From NCBI GenBank assembly GCA_964434165.1, contig CAYSUS010000031.1, positions 1 to 64,000 of the forward strand: a stretch of 64,000 bases of DNA, given 5' to 3'. The position numbers were made by a program, and so were the translations under genes. Numbering within the stretch: position 1 is the stretch's first letter; every line of letters starts with the position of its first letter. The DNA is from CAYSUS01 sp964434165 (lineage in GTDB: Bacteria; Planctomycetota; Planctomycetia; Pirellulales; Thermoguttaceae). A model generated the notes under the pieces. It was not told the DNA's origin, did not search any database, and saw only the letters and a list, made by a program, of their open reading frames with translations. This document shows positions 8,901-17,236 of this stretch, piece by piece.

Positions 8901-9014
8901 ATCCCGGGAGAGAAAAGGGGGGCAGGACCTTTTTGTGCGAAGCTCCCTTCGGGCCGCTTGGTCGATGGGGTACCGCCCCCGTTGCCCGGGATCGCGCAAC
9001 GCGATTCAGCCTTG
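8901..9014. repeat. Dispersed repeat family 2, copy A
   Basis: About 114 bp that align by eye at roughly 70% identity with 42070-42186. The best conserved core is GCGAAGCTCCCTTC(T/G)GGCCGC; the flanks ATCC(C/T)GG and GATTCAG are shared. Both copies are intergenic. Confidence 0.55.
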
Positions 9015-9029
9015 CTCTTGGAAGTAAAA

Positions 9030-9037
9030 TAACGTTA
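9030..9037. promoter_or_regulatory. Palindrome in the AT-rich leader of the Rrf2 gene
   Basis: TAACGTTA is self-complementary and sits in the only AT-rich tract before the Rrf2 start, 48 bp upstream. It is a candidate autoregulatory site; only position and symmetry support it. Confidence 0.25.
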
Positions 9038-9085
9038 GGAACTTTTCATTATGGAAGGCGCTATTAGGCTGGGCGGGTCAAACCC

Positions 9086-9520
9086 ATGAAGATATCAGCC
9101 AAGACCGAATACGCTTGCATTGCGATGCTGGAGTTGGCGTCGCGTTTCGGGTCGGGCGAGCCGGTTCGCATCCGCAAGATCGCCGAACGGCACGACGTGC
9201 CCCCTCGATTTCTCGTTCAGATTCTCCTGCAGCTCAAGGGCGCGGGACTGGTCAACAGCACCCGCGGCGCGGCGGGAGGCTACCATCTGATCAGGCCGCC
9301 GGAGCACGTATCGCTGGGCGAAGTGATGGAGGTCATCGAGGGGGCCAGCCGGGGCAACGGGCAGTCGAGCGCCGCCTCGCCCAACTCGCCGGCCGTCAAG
9401 GTCCTGATGCAGGCCTGGCGGGACGTGGACGGCGTGCAGCGCCGCATGCTGCGCGACATCACCTTCGCCCAGCTCCTGGAGCGGGCCAAGGAGCAAGACG
9501 AGCACATGTACTACATCTGA
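9086..9520 (+). CDS. Rrf2-family transcriptional regulator
   Basis: 144 residues. The N-terminal winged helix-turn-helix begins MKISAKTEYACIAMLELA, with KIAERHDVPPRFLVQIL as the recognition segment and RGAAGGY as the wing. The three-Cys cluster motif of IscR and NsrR is absent (the only Cys is near residue 11), so it probably does not bind an Fe-S cluster and resembles the CymR-like branch. Its position after the sulfate-reductase gene makes control of sulfur assimilation a reasonable inference. Its 5' region carries a TAACGTTA palindrome that could be an autoregulatory site. Confidence 0.88.
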   Translation: MKISAKTEYACIAMLELASRFGSGEPVRIRKIAERHDVPPRFLVQILLQLKGAGLVNSTRGAAGGYHLIRPPEHVSLGEVMEVIEGASRGNGQSSAASPNSPAVKVLMQAWRDVDGVQRRMLRDITFAQLLERAKEQDEHMYYI

Positions 9521-10111
9521 CTGGGCGGCCCCCGCAGTGTTCCGTCGCGAAAGGCGAGCTTCGCGGCGCGCGTTCCACGGGGCCTCGGCTGCACAGCCGA
9601 GGCCTGTTGACGGCATGGCGGGGCGCGACCCGGCGATGACGTGCATCCTGGCGGCATGGACGGGCTGCGGAGATCGGGCGCTCGGCGACCCCTGCGCCTG
9701 AACAACGACCCGCCCACGGCCTCAGTCGAGGCCTGTTCTGACAAGCGGCCCCACGCGGACTTCTCATCGCGAGCTCGCCTGGTGGCTGAAGGATTCACGT
9801 CATACCGCGGCGGGAGCCGTGGGGACGCCGACAGGAGCCCCGGCCGCACCGCCCTCGCCCATTCGCGTGTCGGGATTCGGCCCTCGACCATTCGTTTTTT
9901 CTATGGGCGCTGCGCACGGTTTCTATTGGTCCGCGCGTTCGCCGCACTCGTAGAATCGGTCGATTCACCGGATGCGTTTCGTGCACGCCCTGGCACCGCG
10001 GCGATACGGAGGTTTTCGTCGTACCGCAACCGAAGCCAGCGCCCGAAAGCGAGTGTGCCAAAGACCTGCAATTTCATGCTGTTCGACAATCGTGAATAAG
10101 GAGACCCGAAG
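9521..10111. other. Intergenic region, terminator-like hairpin and a dyad
   Basis: 591 bp without a supportable gene. It holds the hairpin at 9582-9605 and, close to the next gene, GAATCG-GT-CGATTC (9953-9966), a perfect dyad that could be part of the promoter of the gene at 10112. Nothing else was recognised. Confidence 0.55.
9582..9605 (+). terminator. Terminator-like hairpin after the Rrf2 gene
   Basis: GGCCTCGGC and GCCGAGGCC make a perfect 9-bp stem with a 6-nt loop, about 60 bp after the stop. It is followed by TGTTG rather than a U-tract. Confidence 0.45.
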
Positions 10112-10672
10112 ATGTTGGCCCATGCCGTGATCGTTACCCTGTCCGTCGCCACGGCCGCGCCGGCGCATGCCGCGGAGAGTTCGGCCGAGCACCAGATGTC
10201 GAAGTCCCTGGGATGGTTGATCGGCACGTGGGAAGAAGCCGGCTCGCGCGAACGGCCCGGAGCGCCGGCGGCGACCATGTCCTTCCACTGGAAGGCAGGC
10301 AAGGAAGTCGTGCTCTGGGAGGGCACCTACGCGGCGGAAGAGGCGACCTGGTCCTTCGTCGCCACCATCTTCTTCGACCGCCACAAGGACCGCCTCCGCG
10401 TGTTCGCCTTCAACAGTCATGGCCAGAGGCACCTGGGGCTCCTGAAGGAGGCGACTCCGGACAAGCTTGCGTGGACCATGAGCGGCCTGCGCGCCGACGG
10501 GCGCAAGGAGCGGTTCGTCGCCGAGTTCGTCCGGCGAGGCGACGGCACGGTGGACTTCAACCTCAAAGACCGGCGGCCGGCCGACGAAGACATGGGGGGC
10601 GATTCAACCATCCGGTTGCGTCGCGTGGACGGCTCGCTGAAGGAGACCGAAGTGTCCGGAACGGCGCCCTAA
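10112..10672 (+). CDS. Secreted small protein, DUF1579/polyketide-cyclase-like fold
   Basis: 186 residues with a short signal peptide ending in AHA-AES (about residue 21). AAGGAGA precedes the ATG by 6 nt. The mature part opens with a KSLGWLIGTWEE motif and alternates predicted strands (WKAGKEVVLWEGTY, FDRHKDRLRVFAFNS, LAWTMSGL), the pattern of small barrel proteins of the DUF1579/nuclear-transport-factor-like kind common in planctomycetes. No catalytic residues can be named, and the function is unknown. It sits 78 bp before a universal stress protein gene on the same strand and may share its transcript. Confidence 0.65.
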   Translation: MLAHAVIVTLSVATAAPAHAAESSAEHQMSKSLGWLIGTWEEAGSRERPGAPAATMSFHWKAGKEVVLWEGTYAAEEATWSFVATIFFDRHKDRLRVFAFNSHGQRHLGLLKEATPDKLAWTMSGLRADGRKERFVAEFVRRGDGTVDFNLKDRRPADEDMGGDSTIRLRRVDGSLKETEVSGTAP

Positions 10673-10750
10673 GCGGATTGCGTCGTGCGGGCGGCGCCGT
10701 CGGGGCACCCCATCGTCTCGGTGGCCACCCTCATCAACCCCGAGGGTACG

Positions 10751-11692
10751 ATGCAACGATTCCAGAACGTCCTTTGCGTCGTGGATCCGGTTCAGGATTC
10801 CGTCTCCGCCATCAATCGGTCGGCCCTGCTCGCACGGCGCAACGGCGCTGAGCTTTCGGTAGCGGGCGTCTTGGACGACGTGCGCTCAGGATCGGCCAGA
10901 GCCGACGCCGCATGGCCGGACGTTCGCGACCTGGTCGTCGAAGAGAGTGCGTCCGCGGTCGAGCGACTCCTGGACCGGGCCGACCTGCATGGCCTGGCGG
11001 TCCGCCGGAAACTGCTCGTCGGCACGCCCTTCGTAGAGATCATCCGCGAAGTCCTGCGACAGCGACACGACCTGGTGATCCTGACGGCCGAGGGGAGTGC
11101 CGGGTTGAGGCAATGGCTGCTAGGAAGCACGTCGATGCACCTGATGCGCAAATGCCCGTGCCCGGTGTGGGTCATGAAGCCCGACCAGGCGCGGTTTCGG
11201 CGCATCATGGCCTGCGTCGATCCGGATCCGGAGTTCCGCGACCCGCAGCGACGCGCCCTGGACGAGAGAGTGCTGCAACTGGGCACCTCGTTGGCCCGGC
11301 GCGAGTCGGCGCCGCTGCACATCGTCCACGCCTGGTGGCTGTTCGGCGAGCAGATGCTCCTCCGGCGGACCTCGCGGGAGTGGGTGGACCAGTGGCTGAG
11401 GGAAACCCGGGAGGCCCACCGCAACGAGCTGGAGGAGTTGATCGGGCAGGTCAACACTTCGGGAATCGCATGCCATACTCATCTGGTGAAGGGGATGCCG
11501 CGCGACGTGCTGCCCTCGACGGCGGCCCGTCTCGACATCGATCTGATGGTGATGGGAACGGTCTGCCGGACCGGCGTGGCCGGCCTGTTGATCGGCAACA
11601 CGGCCGAAATCGTCCTGCGCCAGGTGGACTGCTCGGTCCTGGCGGTCAAGCCCGAGGGGTTCGTCACGCCGGTCGCCCTGGACGGCGGTTAG
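10751..11692 (+). CDS. Universal stress protein, tandem UspA domains
   Basis: 313 residues, two UspA domains in the arrangement of UspE. The ATG at 10751 starts the first beta-strand (MQRFQNVLCVVDP) and has CGAGGG just upstream; the frame is open further up but unlike the family. Domain 1 ends with the ATP-loop-like GSTSMHLMRKCPCPVWVM; domain 2 has MGTVCRTGVAGLLIGNTAE, a near-canonical G-x2-G-x9-G-(S/T) nucleotide motif. USPs support survival in starvation, hypoxia or oxidative stress. Three more USP genes (one broken) lie within 20 kb, around the ATPase/antiporter cluster. The next gene is a ribosome hibernation factor. Confidence 0.88.
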   Translation: MQRFQNVLCVVDPVQDSVSAINRSALLARRNGAELSVAGVLDDVRSGSARADAAWPDVRDLVVEESASAVERLLDRADLHGLAVRRKLLVGTPFVEIIREVLRQRHDLVILTAEGSAGLRQWLLGSTSMHLMRKCPCPVWVMKPDQARFRRIMACVDPDPEFRDPQRRALDERVLQLGTSLARRESAPLHIVHAWWLFGEQMLLRRTSREWVDQWLRETREAHRNELEELIGQVNTSGIACHTHLVKGMPRDVLPSTAARLDIDLMVMGTVCRTGVAGLLIGNTAEIVLRQVDCSVLAVKPEGFVTPVALDGG

Positions 11693-11822
11693 GCATCGGG
11701 GCGCTTCGTGGTCGGTCGCCGCGCCACGGGTCGAGCGGCATGCGGCCCCCCGCTTGCGCCTTTCGCCGGTGCCGCGGACACGGCCTCCCGGACTCTCTTT
11801 TCCGACGCGGAGCCAGGAGACG

Positions 11823-12146
11823 ATGAACCTGCGAATCGTCGGGCAGGAGGCGCCGATCAGCGAAGCACTGAAGGAACGCATCGAGCGGCGTCTGTACTTC
11901 GCCCTGGGGCGTTTCTCCGGCGCCGTCGCGTCGGTCGAGGTGACGCTTCGCGACGAGCCGGGCCCTGACGGCGCCAGAAACAGGGCCTGCGGCATCTCGG
12001 TCAAGACCCGCGGCGGCGGTGAGGTGTCGGTCCAGGGGCGAGGCAACGACACACCGAGCCTGATCGATCGCACCGCGGAGCGGATTGGGCGCGCGGTGGG
12101 CCGGGCCCTGCAGGTCCGGCGCCGCCGGGGGACTTCTCCCGGCTAA
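11823..12146 (+). CDS. hpf: Short ribosome hibernation promoting factor (HPF/RaiA family)
   Basis: 107 residues. AGGAG lies 6 nt before the ATG at 11823. The sequence MNLRIVGQEAPISEALKERIERRL with a following beta-strand (VASVEVTLRDE) is the S30AE fold that binds the small ribosomal subunit and silences ribosomes in stationary phase. The C-terminal dimerisation domain of long HPF is missing. The C-terminal tail is Arg-rich. The stop codon overlaps the stop of the convergent LysR-type gene by three bases. The link to USPs suggests a dormancy or energy-stress programme. Confidence 0.83.
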   Translation: MNLRIVGQEAPISEALKERIERRLYFALGRFSGAVASVEVTLRDEPGPDGARNRACGISVKTRGGGEVSVQGRGNDTPSLIDRTAERIGRAVGRALQVRRRRGTSPG

Positions 12147-13042
12147 TCGAACAGCTCGCGGCGGGCTTTCTTCGAGATCTCGCCCACCGCCGGGTGCTTG
12201 ATCTTCCGCTCGGGCGAGATGGCGTAGAATCTCTCGGTGACGTCCTCCAGGCGCCCCACGGCCTCGACGTCGAACTGCCTGCTTATCTCCGCCTCCATGG
12301 CGCTGGGGCCGAAGAAGATTCCCAGGCCGGTCTGGCCGAACGTCTTGGTCAGGGCGCTGTCCTGGAACTCGGCGGCCACGATGGGGTGGACGTGGTGCGC
12401 GTCGAACCACAGGTCCAACGACCGGCGCAGCACGGTGTCGCGCGTCGGCAGGAGCACGCGCTGGCCGTCGAGCGACTGCGGAAACCCGCGGCGGAGCGCT
12501 CGGGCCTTGGCCGGCTGCCCGAATACCGACACGCCGCATTGCCCCAGCAGGTGGTTGAAGACGCGGATGTTCGCCGAAGGGCTGGCCGGCGAGTCCGAGA
12601 GCACCAGGTCGAGCCGGTGGGCCGCCATCTGGAGCAGCAGGTCATCGAGCTTGCCCTCGACGCAGATGAGCTGGATCGGCTCGGGCATGTCGAGCACCGG
12701 CTGGAGCATTTGGAAGGTGATCAACTTGGGGAGGACGTCGGTCACGCCGACGGCGAAGCGGAGCGGGCGGTCGGGCTGGCGCCCGGCCAACACCTCGGAC
12801 AGCTCGCGGCCCAGCGCGAAGATCTCCTCGGCGTAGTCGAACACCAGGCGACCCGTCTCCGTGAGCACGAGGTTGCGCCCCGAGCGCTCGAACAACTGGC
12901 TGCCGAGGGACTTCTCCAGCTTTCGGATCTGGCTGCTGATCGTGGGCTGGGCCAGGTGCAGCCGTTCGCACGCCGCGGTCACACTGCCCTCGGAGGCGAC
13001 CACCCAGAAGTACAGCAGGTGGTGGTAGTTGAGCCAGTCCAT
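12143..13042 (-). CDS. nhaR: LysR-type regulator resembling NhaR
   Basis: 299 residues. The ATG at 13042 gives MDWLNYHHLLYFWVVASEGSVTAACERL, which matches the NhaR N-terminus (NYHHLxYFW) more closely than a generic LysR start. The winged helix (residues about 5-65) contains LAQPTISSQIRKLEKSLG. The effector domain follows with VGVTDVLPKLI. In enterobacteria NhaR senses Na+ and activates Na+/H+ antiporter genes. Here it is divergent from a gene run that includes an Mrp-type antiporter and a V-type ATPase, so it is the natural candidate regulator. An upstream spaced dyad (13057-13089) fits a LysR site. Specific Na+ sensing is inference from similarity and position. Confidence 0.85.
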   Translation of the reverse strand: MDWLNYHHLLYFWVVASEGSVTAACERLHLAQPTISSQIRKLEKSLGSQLFERSGRNLVLTETGRLVFDYAEEIFALGRELSEVLAGRQPDRPLRFAVGVTDVLPKLITFQMLQPVLDMPEPIQLICVEGKLDDLLLQMAAHRLDLVLSDSPASPSANIRVFNHLLGQCGVSVFGQPAKARALRRGFPQSLDGQRVLLPTRDTVLRRSLDLWFDAHHVHPIVAAEFQDSALTKTFGQTGLGIFFGPSAMEAEISRQFDVEAVGRLEDVTERFYAISPERKIKHPAVGEISKKARRELFD

Positions 13043-13056
13043 CGCGCGATCCTCGT

Positions 13057-13089
13057 ATTCGTTTTCTCTATATTGTTCAGGCAACGAAT
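13057..13089. promoter_or_regulatory. Spaced dyad in the nhaR/usp divergent promoter
   Basis: ATTCGTT (13057-13063) and AACGAAT (13083-13089) are perfect inverted repeats with a 19-nt spacer that contains the AT-rich TCTCTATATTGTTC. The region separates the LysR-type gene (starts 13042, minus) from the USP gene (starts 13193, plus). LysR regulators usually bind such interrupted dyads in divergent promoters. Confidence 0.45.
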
Positions 13090-13192
13090 CTATTTGTCCA
13101 GTGGCGGCCACGTTCCCTAAGATTGGGCATCGAGGCAGCGCCCGTCGCTGCCAGGGCATTCCGCCAAGCATCGATCCGTGCGAGATCAAGCC

Positions 13193-14032
13193 ATGATCAA
13201 GAGAGTCCTGCTGGGAATCGGCGGCACCCCGTTCACGAGGGTGGCCATCCAACGGGCCGTGGAGTTGTGCCGCATGCACGATGCACAACTGACGGCCGTG
13301 ACCGTGGTGGACGAGCACCGTCTTGGCCGGATTGGCCCCGTGCCCGCCGGCGGGGGCGCGGCCGCCATCGAGCTCCGCGAGCATCGCATGGCCGTCACGC
13401 GCGAGCGTCTCGAGGAGGCCGTCGAGACGCTCAAGGCCGCCTGCACGTCGGAGAACGTCCATCTGGACATCCAGCGCGAGCGGGGCAAGCCGTTCCAGTT
13501 GATGGTGGATTACGCCCGCTACCACGACCTGAGCGTGTTCGGGCTGCGGAGCATGTTCGAGTACGACCTGCTGGGGGACTCGGACGTCAGGCCGGCCGAC
13601 GTGCTCAGCCGCATGGTCATCGGCGGCGTGCGGCCGATCGTCGCCGTGTCGGAGCGGTTCCGCACCATTCGCCGCGTGCTGATCGCCTACGGCGGCTCGG
13701 TGCGCGCGGCCGAGGCGATGAAGCACTTCGTGCGGCTGCGGCCCTGGCCCGACGTCTCCCTGCGCCTCCTGACCTGCAACCACGGGGAGGGCGATGCCCG
13801 GCGTCTGTTGAGCGAGGCCTCGGCCTATTGCCGGCAGCACGGCTTCGAGCCCGAGTTGCGCCACCGGCCGGGCACGGCCGGGCCCGCGATCCTCGCCGAG
13901 GCCGCCGAGTGGGACGCGGACCTCATCGTGCTGGGCACCAGCCGCGCCAGCCTGTTCACGCGCGCGGTCTTCGGGAGCACCGCACTGGAGGTCATCCGCA
14001 ACGCCGACCGCCCGCTGTTCCTCGGGAGATAG
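13193..14032 (+). CDS. Universal stress protein, tandem domains
   Basis: 279 residues. The ATG at 13193 (MIKRVLLGIGG) starts the first UspA beta-strand; a GTG 15 bp upstream is possible. The first domain is a degenerate UspA fold; the second (RRVLIAYGGSVRAAEAM...DADLIVLGTSRASLFTRAVFGSTALEVI) keeps part of the nucleotide-binding loop. It is the first gene of a long same-strand run leading to the V-type ATPase and the Mrp antiporter, with 38 bp to the next USP gene. Its job in the cluster is unknown; USPs have been linked to regulation of ion transporters and energy stress in other organisms. Confidence 0.85.
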   Translation: MIKRVLLGIGGTPFTRVAIQRAVELCRMHDAQLTAVTVVDEHRLGRIGPVPAGGGAAAIELREHRMAVTRERLEEAVETLKAACTSENVHLDIQRERGKPFQLMVDYARYHDLSVFGLRSMFEYDLLGDSDVRPADVLSRMVIGGVRPIVAVSERFRTIRRVLIAYGGSVRAAEAMKHFVRLRPWPDVSLRLLTCNHGEGDARRLLSEASAYCRQHGFEPELRHRPGTAGPAILAEAAEWDADLIVLGTSRASLFTRAVFGSTALEVIRNADRPLFLGR

Positions 14033-14070
14033 CCGAGGCCTTTCTTCCGTCCTTGCCGTGGAGCTGCAAG

Positions 14071-15237
14071 ATGAAACTCCTTCAGCGAATCCTGGTCGCG
14101 GTGGATCTCGGGCCGCGCACCGAATCGGTCATCGACACGGCCGCATGCCTGGCCAAGGCGTTCGGCTCCGAGATCTACCTCCTGCACGTTCTGCCCGACC
14201 TGGACACTTCGTCGTCGGAGGCCCGCGACGTGTTGAACACGGCCCGCCAGGGAGCCGCCGGCCGCCTGGCCGCGATCCGCGCCCGCCTGGAGCAGGAAGG
14301 CGTCCCGGTCGCGGAGGAGACCGTGGCGGTGGGCTCCCCTTTCGACGAGATCATCCGTTACGGTGACGACATCGAGGCGAACGTCCTGGTGGTCGGATCG
14401 CGGAACGAGACGCCGCCCTCGGGACTGCGCCTGGGGACCACCGCGGAGCGGTTGTGCCGCAAGGCGGGCAAGCCGGTGTGGATCGTCGAGCCCGAAAGCC
14501 GGCTGCCGCCCCGGTCGATCCTGTGTGCGGCGGACGGCTCGGCTCCTTCGAGGCGGGCCTTGCGCAACGCGATCCACCTGGCGCGGCGATTCGACGCCCA
14601 CCTGTCCGTGCTGCACGTGATCCGCCCGATGTCCGCCCTGCCGGGCCTCACCCCGGCGGTCGAGCGGGGCATGGAAGCGAAACACGTCGAGGCCGAGACC
14701 GCCCGGTTCGAGGCGTTTCTGCGCGAATTCGATCTCCACGGGGTCCGCTGGGAGAAGCGGATCCGCGAGGGCATGCCCGCAGAGGCCATCGTGGAAACGG
14801 CGTCCGCGATCGAGGCCGATGTGTTGGTCATGGGCTCGGTGGGCCGGACCGGCCTGTCGCGCATCCTGCTGGGGAGCGTGGCGGGCAAGGTGGCCCGGGC
14901 TTTGCCCTGCTCGACCATCACGGTGAAGTCGGAGGACGCCATCCGGCTGAGGATCGACGAAGAGCTCTCCGACCTGAAGACGCACTATCGCCGCGGCTGG
15001 GAGCTCCTCGACGAGGGCTTCCCCCACGAAGCGAGGCGCCAATTCGAGCACTGCGTCCGCACCAGCGACATGTTCGCCCCCGCCTGGGCGGGCATGGCCG
15101 AGGCCTGCCAGCGCCTCGGGGAGGCGGAGCGGGCCCGCGAATGCCGCGAGACCGCCGACCGGATCGAGGAAGCCCTGGCGTGGCGTCGCGTCGAGGCCGA
15201 CATCCGCCGCGGCCATCCGTTGTGGAAGAAGGACTGA
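14071..15237 (+). CDS. Universal stress protein with helical C-terminal extension
   Basis: 388 residues. GGAG precedes the ATG at 14071 by 7 nt. Two UspA domains occupy about residues 1-140 and 145-290. Domain 2 carries VLVMGSVGRTGLSRILLGSVAGKVARALPCS, a canonical G-x2-G-x9-G-S nucleotide site. A ~95-residue helical tail follows (LKTHYRRGWELLDEGFPHEARRQFEHC...FAPAWAGMAEACQRLGEAERARECRE), which looks like two tetratricopeptide-type hairpins. The tail is unusual for USPs and suggests a protein-protein contact. The ATPase B gene starts 20 bp after the stop. Confidence 0.85.
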   Translation: MKLLQRILVAVDLGPRTESVIDTAACLAKAFGSEIYLLHVLPDLDTSSSEARDVLNTARQGAAGRLAAIRARLEQEGVPVAEETVAVGSPFDEIIRYGDDIEANVLVVGSRNETPPSGLRLGTTAERLCRKAGKPVWIVEPESRLPPRSILCAADGSAPSRRALRNAIHLARRFDAHLSVLHVIRPMSALPGLTPAVERGMEAKHVEAETARFEAFLREFDLHGVRWEKRIREGMPAEAIVETASAIEADVLVMGSVGRTGLSRILLGSVAGKVARALPCSTITVKSEDAIRLRIDEELSDLKTHYRRGWELLDEGFPHEARRQFEHCVRTSDMFAPAWAGMAEACQRLGEAERARECRETADRIEEALAWRRVEADIRRGHPLWKKD

Positions 15238-15257
15238 TCTTTCAGCGCGAGAGCCCC

Positions 15258-16586
15258 ATGATTCGCAGCCTGACTCGATACACGCACGTGATCTCGGTGG
15301 TGGGCGACATCCTGACGATTCGCGCCGGCGGGGCCCGTTTCGGCGAGCTGGCGCTGGTCGCGAGCCGCGACGGCGAGGAGTCGCTGGCCCAGGTGATACG
15401 GCTCCGCGGCGACGAGGTGTCGCTCCAGGTGTTCGCCGGAGGGCGCGGCGTCTCCACCGGCGCGCGGGTCCGCTTCCTGGGGCATCCGATGCGCGTGCCC
15501 GTCTCCGCGAACGTGCTGGGCCGCGTGTTTCGCGGCTCCGGCGAACCGGCCGACGACGGGCCGCGGCTCGCCGGGGAGCGCCACGAGGCGGTGGGCGGGC
15601 CGACCGTCAACCCCACCACGCGCGAGCTGCCGAAGAACATGATCCACACGCGGATCCCCATGATCGACCTGTTCAACAGCCTGGTCGAGAGCCAGAAGAT
15701 CCCCATCTTCTCGGTGCCGGGCGAGGCCTACAACCCGCTCCTGGCCCGGATCGGCATCCAGGCCGACGCCGACGTGGTCGTGTTCGGCGGACTGGGGCTG
15801 ATCTACGACGACTACCACTTCTTCCGCACGGCCTTCGAGGAGGCGGGCATCGGGGGGCGGACCGTGATGTTCGTCAACCTGGCGTCCGACCCGATCGTGG
15901 AACGGCTGATCGTGCCGGACATGGCGCTGAAGATCGCTGAGCGGTTCGCCGTCGAGGAGAACCGCCGGGTGCTCGTGCTGCTGAGCGACATGACCGCCTA
16001 CGCCGACGCCCTGAAGGAGATCGGCATCGCCCTGGAGCAGGTGCCGGCCAACCGGGGCTACATGGGGGACCTGTACAGCCAGTTGGCCAGGCGTTACGAG
16101 CGGGCCTGCGACTACCGCGGCGCCGGCTCGGTGACGATCCTCACGGTGACGACGATGCCCGGCGACGACGTCACGCATCCCGTGCCGGACAACACAGGCT
16201 ACATCACCGAGGGGCAGTTCTACCTGCACGACGGGGTCATCGATCCGTTCGGCTCGCTGTCGCGGCTGAAGCAGCAGGTCGTCGGCAAGGTCACGCGCGA
16301 GGATCACCCTCAGGTGATGAACGCGATGATCCGCTTCTACTCCGGGGCGCGGGAGGCGGAGAAGAAAAGGTCCATGGCCTTCGAGCTGTCGCCCTTCGAT
16401 CACAAGCTGCTGAAGTTCGGGGACCTCTTCCGTCGCCGCTTCATGGACCTCGAGGTCTCGCTGCCCCTGGACGAGGCCCTCGACCTTGCCTGGCGGACCA
16501 TGGCCGAATGCTTCGCGCCGGAGGAGCTGCTGATCAAGCAGTCGCTGTTGGACAAGTACTTCCCCAAGGCCTCCGTCGAAAGCTGA
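15258..16586 (+). CDS. atpB: V/A-type ATPase subunit B (non-catalytic nucleotide-binding)
   Basis: 442 residues. The frame is open far upstream, but 15258 starts the family's N-terminus (YTHVISVVGDILTIRAGG). Segments typical of V/A-ATPase B include MIDLFNSLVESQKIPIFSVPGEAYNPLLARI, where the Walker A loop is absent as expected for a non-catalytic subunit, DMTAYADALKEI and DNTGYITEGQFYL. It forms the stator hexamer with subunit A. The gene leads the ATPase block, which is unusual because A normally precedes B directly; here A lies seven genes later. Confidence 0.95.
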   Translation: MIRSLTRYTHVISVVGDILTIRAGGARFGELALVASRDGEESLAQVIRLRGDEVSLQVFAGGRGVSTGARVRFLGHPMRVPVSANVLGRVFRGSGEPADDGPRLAGERHEAVGGPTVNPTTRELPKNMIHTRIPMIDLFNSLVESQKIPIFSVPGEAYNPLLARIGIQADADVVVFGGLGLIYDDYHFFRTAFEEAGIGGRTVMFVNLASDPIVERLIVPDMALKIAERFAVEENRRVLVLLSDMTAYADALKEIGIALEQVPANRGYMGDLYSQLARRYERACDYRGAGSVTILTVTTMPGDDVTHPVPDNTGYITEGQFYLHDGVIDPFGSLSRLKQQVVGKVTREDHPQVMNAMIRFYSGAREAEKKRSMAFELSPFDHKLLKFGDLFRRRFMDLEVSLPLDEALDLAWRTMAECFAPEELLIKQSLLDKYFPKASVES

Positions 16587-16606
16587 GCGCGGAAAGGAAC
16601 GCTTCC

Positions 16607-17215
16607 GTGGCGGGTCTTCCTTTGAACAAGAGCTCGCTGAAGCGCGAGCGCGACCGGCTGGCAACGTACGAGCGGTTCCTGCCCGCGCTCGACCTGAAGC
16701 GCCGCCAGCTCGTGTGGGAGCTGCGCCGCGCGCGCGGCGAGCTGGGCAAGACCGAGGAGCGCATCGACCGCCTGTTCCAGTCCGCCCGCGACCTGTTCGC
16801 CCTGGCCGGCGGCGTGGACATGGAGCTGGCGGGGCTGGTGCGGGTGCGGCGTCTGGACCTGTCCGAGGAGAGCGTGGTGGGTGTGCGCCTCCCCCGGCTC
16901 GACGCGATGGACGTCGAGGTGGCCGAGTACTCGACGCTGGCCAAGCCGTTCTGGATCGACATCCTGGTCGAGAAGCTCAGCACGATGCTGGAGCTTCGCG
17001 CCCGGCGCGGGGTCCAGCGCCGCCGCGCGACGCGGCTGGACGAGGCGGTGCGCAAGGTGACGCAGCGCGTGAACCTGTTCGAGAAGGTGCTCATTCCCGA
17101 GGCCCGCGGCAACATCGAGCGGATCCGCATCCACCTGGCCGACGCGGAGCGCGCGGCGGTGGTCCGTTCGAAGCTCGTCAAGGCCAAACGCCGCGAAGAG
17201 ACCGCAACGGCGTGA
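16607..17215 (+). CDS. atpD: V/A-type ATPase subunit D (central stalk)
   Basis: 202 residues from a GTG start at 16607 with AAAGGA 8 nt before it. The chain is almost all helix: the N-terminal LPLNKSSLKRERDRLATYERFLPALDLKRRQL and the C-terminal LIPEARGNIERIRIHLADAERAAVVRSKLVKAKR are the two long helices of the rotor coiled coil. It transmits rotation between the A3B3 head and the membrane ring. 20 bp separate it from the B gene and 21 bp from the I gene. Confidence 0.93.
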   Translation: MAGLPLNKSSLKRERDRLATYERFLPALDLKRRQLVWELRRARGELGKTEERIDRLFQSARDLFALAGGVDMELAGLVRVRRLDLSEESVVGVRLPRLDAMDVEVAEYSTLAKPFWIDILVEKLSTMLELRARRGVQRRRATRLDEAVRKVTQRVNLFEKVLIPEARGNIERIRIHLADAERAAVVRSKLVKAKRREETATA

Positions 17216-17236
17216 ACCTCCCAGGCAACGACCCCC

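Larger units (their letters stand above)
8673..9085. other. Intergenic region with hairpin, repeat copy and promoter
   Basis: 413 bp without a gene. It holds a GC-rich hairpin just after cysH, a copy of dispersed repeat family 2 (8901-9014) and then an AT-rich stretch (9020-9065) that probably contains the promoter of the Rrf2 gene. Confidence 0.6.

Noticed and set aside
13123..15237. A continuous 704-codon plus-strand frame across both USP genes
   Set aside because: Only its second part (from 14071) is in the USP frame; the first part is an out-of-frame, Arg-rich shadow of the gene at 13193.
16607..17215. Reading subunit D from the ATG at 16508
   Set aside because: That start lies inside the B gene and adds 33 residues unlike the family; the GTG at 16607 has a good ribosome binding site and the proper N-terminus.
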